A program made the translations under genes and the position numbers. Positions 62,703 through 64,000 of a stretch of DNA of 64,000 nt are shown piece after piece. The notes below the pieces were generated by a model. The model saw only the letters and a program-made list of their open reading frames with translations, ran no database searches and was not told where the DNA came from. This DNA is from Spirosoma oryzae (GTDB lineage Bacteria > Bacteroidota > Bacteroidia > Cytophagales > Spirosomataceae), in the NCBI RefSeq assembly GCF_003002825.1, contig NZ_PVTE01000004.1, positions 62,001 through 126,000 of the forward strand, given 5' to 3'. Numbering within the stretch: position 1 is the first letter of the stretch; every line of letters begins with the position of its first letter.

Positions 62703-64000
62703 ATGAACAAAAAAGTCATTCTGATCATTCTCGACGGCTGGGGCATCCCGATCAATCCAGCGGTGTCGGCTATCGAAGCGGCTCATACGCCGTTTATCAA
62801 CTCGCTTTACGGAAAATACCCGCACAGCACGCTCGAAGCATCGGGACTGGCGGTGGGCCTTCCGGCCGGACAGATGGGTAATTCCGAAGTAGGCCACATG
62901 AACCTCGGCGCAGGTCGCATCGTCTACCAGGATCTGGTAAAAATCAACAAAGCCGTTGACGAACATACGCTTGACAATGAGCCGGTTCTAACCGACGCAC
63001 TGAACTTCGCTAAAGCCAACGGTAAGAAAGTACACTTTATCGGACTGGTATCGGATGGTGGCGTCCACGCGCACATCAACCACCTGAAAGGACTACTGTC
63101 GATTGCGCACGCGCATCAGTTAAACGACGTGTTTGTGCATGCTTTTACGGACGGCCGCGATACCGACCCGAAAGGGGGCGTCGATTACCTTTCCGAACTG
63201 CAGCAACACATGGCGCAGACAACCGGTCAAATCGCCAGTGTCGTTGGTCGTTACTACGCCATGGACCGCGACAACCGCTGGGAGCGCGTAAAGGTCGCGT
63301 ATGACGCGATGGTGAATGGTATCGGTCAACCAATTTCGGCGGACGGTGTCATCAGTGCGCTACAGGCCTCGTACGATGCTGACGTGACCGATGAGTTCAT
63401 CAAACCACTTATCGTATCGAACGCGCAGGGCTCACCGGTCGCGGTAATCGAAGAGGGCGATGTAGTGCTGTGCTTCAACTTCCGCACCGACCGGGGCCGC
63501 GAAATCACGCAGGCGCTGACACAGAAAGATTTCCCGGATCAGGGCATGCACAAGCTGAACCTGAACTACATCACGATGACGAAATACGACGACGAGTTCG
63601 TAGGTGTGAACGTCATTTTTGAAAAAGATAATCTGGCTAACACGCTGGGTGAAGTACTAGCGGGCGCAGGCAAAACACAGATCCGGATTGCCGAAACAGA
63701 GAAATATCCGCACGTAACGTTCTTCTTTTCAGGCGGTCGCGAAGAGCCGTTTACGGGGGAGAAACGCCTACTGTGCCCGTCGCCGAAAGAAATGACGGTC
63801 TACGATGCTCTGGGCAACGCGACGGTCATCCCGATCAAGACGTACGATCAGAAGCCGGAAATGTCCGCCTTCGACATTCGCGATACCATCATTCCCGAGC
63901 TGGAAAGCGAAGAAACAGACTTTATCTGCCTGAACTTCGCCAACACCGACATGGTGGGCCACACCGGTGTATTTGAAGCCGTTGTGAAAGCAGCCGAAAC
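62703..64000 (+). CDS. gpmI: 2,3-bisphosphoglycerate-independent phosphoglycerate mutase (partial)
   Basis: This is the cofactor-independent mutase that interconverts 3- and 2-phosphoglycerate with two Mn2+ ions. The ATG at 62703 gives MNKKVILIILDGWGI, with the metal-binding Asp. The phosphorylated Ser is in GQMGNSEVGHMNLGAGRIVYQD. HAFTDGRDTDP, the GRYYAMDRDNRW loop and NFANTDMVGHTG are all present. The reading frame stays open for 432 codons and runs off the window, so about 75-80 residues are missing compared with the usual 505-515. It continues the enolase run. Confidence 0.96.
   Translation, partial: MNKKVILIILDGWGIPINPAVSAIEAAHTPFINSLYGKYPHSTLEASGLAVGLPAGQMGNSEVGHMNLGAGRIVYQDLVKINKAVDEHTLDNEPVLTDALNFAKANGKKVHFIGLVSDGGVHAHINHLKGLLSIAHAHQLNDVFVHAFTDGRDTDPKGGVDYLSELQQHMAQTTGQIASVVGRYYAMDRDNRWERVKVAYDAMVNGIGQPISADGVISALQASYDADVTDEFIKPLIVSNAQGSPVAVIEEGDVVLCFNFRTDRGREITQALTQKDFPDQGMHKLNLNYITMTKYDDEFVGVNVIFEKDNLANTLGEVLAGAGKTQIRIAETEKYPHVTFFFSGGREEPFTGEKRLLCPSPKEMTVYDALGNATVIPIKTYDQKPEMSAFDIRDTIIPELESEETDFICLNFANTDMVGHTGVFEAVVKAAE

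Overview
This window looks like the chromosome of a Bacteroidota bacterium of order Cytophagales, most like the Spirosoma/Fibrella/Rudanella group. The pointers are moderately high GC, a SusC/SusD pair, a type IX secretion (T9SS) sorting domain and a SprE/PorW-like lipoprotein, SprB-type repeats, an Anbu peptidase, an F-ATPase cluster beginning with AtpZ, TAnnTTTG-type -7 promoter elements, and a general lack of Shine-Dalgarno sequences. The genus is inferred; no rRNA is present.

Layout. 0-5.8 kb: a LytTR response regulator, then the elongasome pair PBP2-RodA on the minus strand and an SMP-30-like secreted protein. 5.8-10.4 kb: a secreted MG2/TonB-plug protein and a three-gene plus-strand run (NAD-binding protein, GNAT, inactive-looking class A serine hydrolase). 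10.4-14 kb: ATP synthase genes atpZ, atpI-like, atpB, atpE, atpF, atpH on the minus strand, without the F1 alpha and gamma genes. 14-21.8 kb: SprE/PorW, PBP1A, glycerate kinase, UvrC. 21.9-26.1 kb: two secreted carbohydrate-acting proteins including GH92; then tRNA-Asp(GTC). 26.5-31 kb: PAS protein, alpha/beta hydrolase, UbiA-like protein, MOSC protein, TsaD. 31.4-43.4 kb: a large TamB-like protein, GH43, a T9SS cargo protein with SprB repeats, a small acidic protein, and an SGNH/DUF11 protein. 43.5-47.3 kb: Anbu with a transglutaminase-like protein, GlmM, YtxH. 47.7-50.5 kb: an exported TPR plus Ppx/GppA-like protein and an Omp85 barrel. 50.7-57.4 kb: SusC, SusD and a TlpA-like protein without CxxC. 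57.5-60.1 kb: an isolated NuoC and an M1 peptidase. 60.4-64 kb: enolase, FtsB/DivIC-like protein, LMW-PTP, and GpmI cut off by the window end.

The most unusual signal is not a protein. Many gaps between genes are filled, almost from stop codon to next gene, by inverted arrays of short tandem repeats. Nine good copies and one degenerate copy use a 7-nt unit (about CGGTWTW). Two single loci have the same architecture with 8-nt units (GAATGATA and AAAGAGTG). Two copies of a different CTCCGTG/CACAGAG palindrome family also lie next to stop codons. The arms can fold into long RNA stems. The heptamer copies lie between convergent or co-directional genes and are absent from the divergent promoter gaps seen here. 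In two cases the stop codon of the upstream gene is supplied by the octamer repeat itself. This looks like a recurrent 3'-end-associated element class that deserves genome-wide and RNA-level examination.
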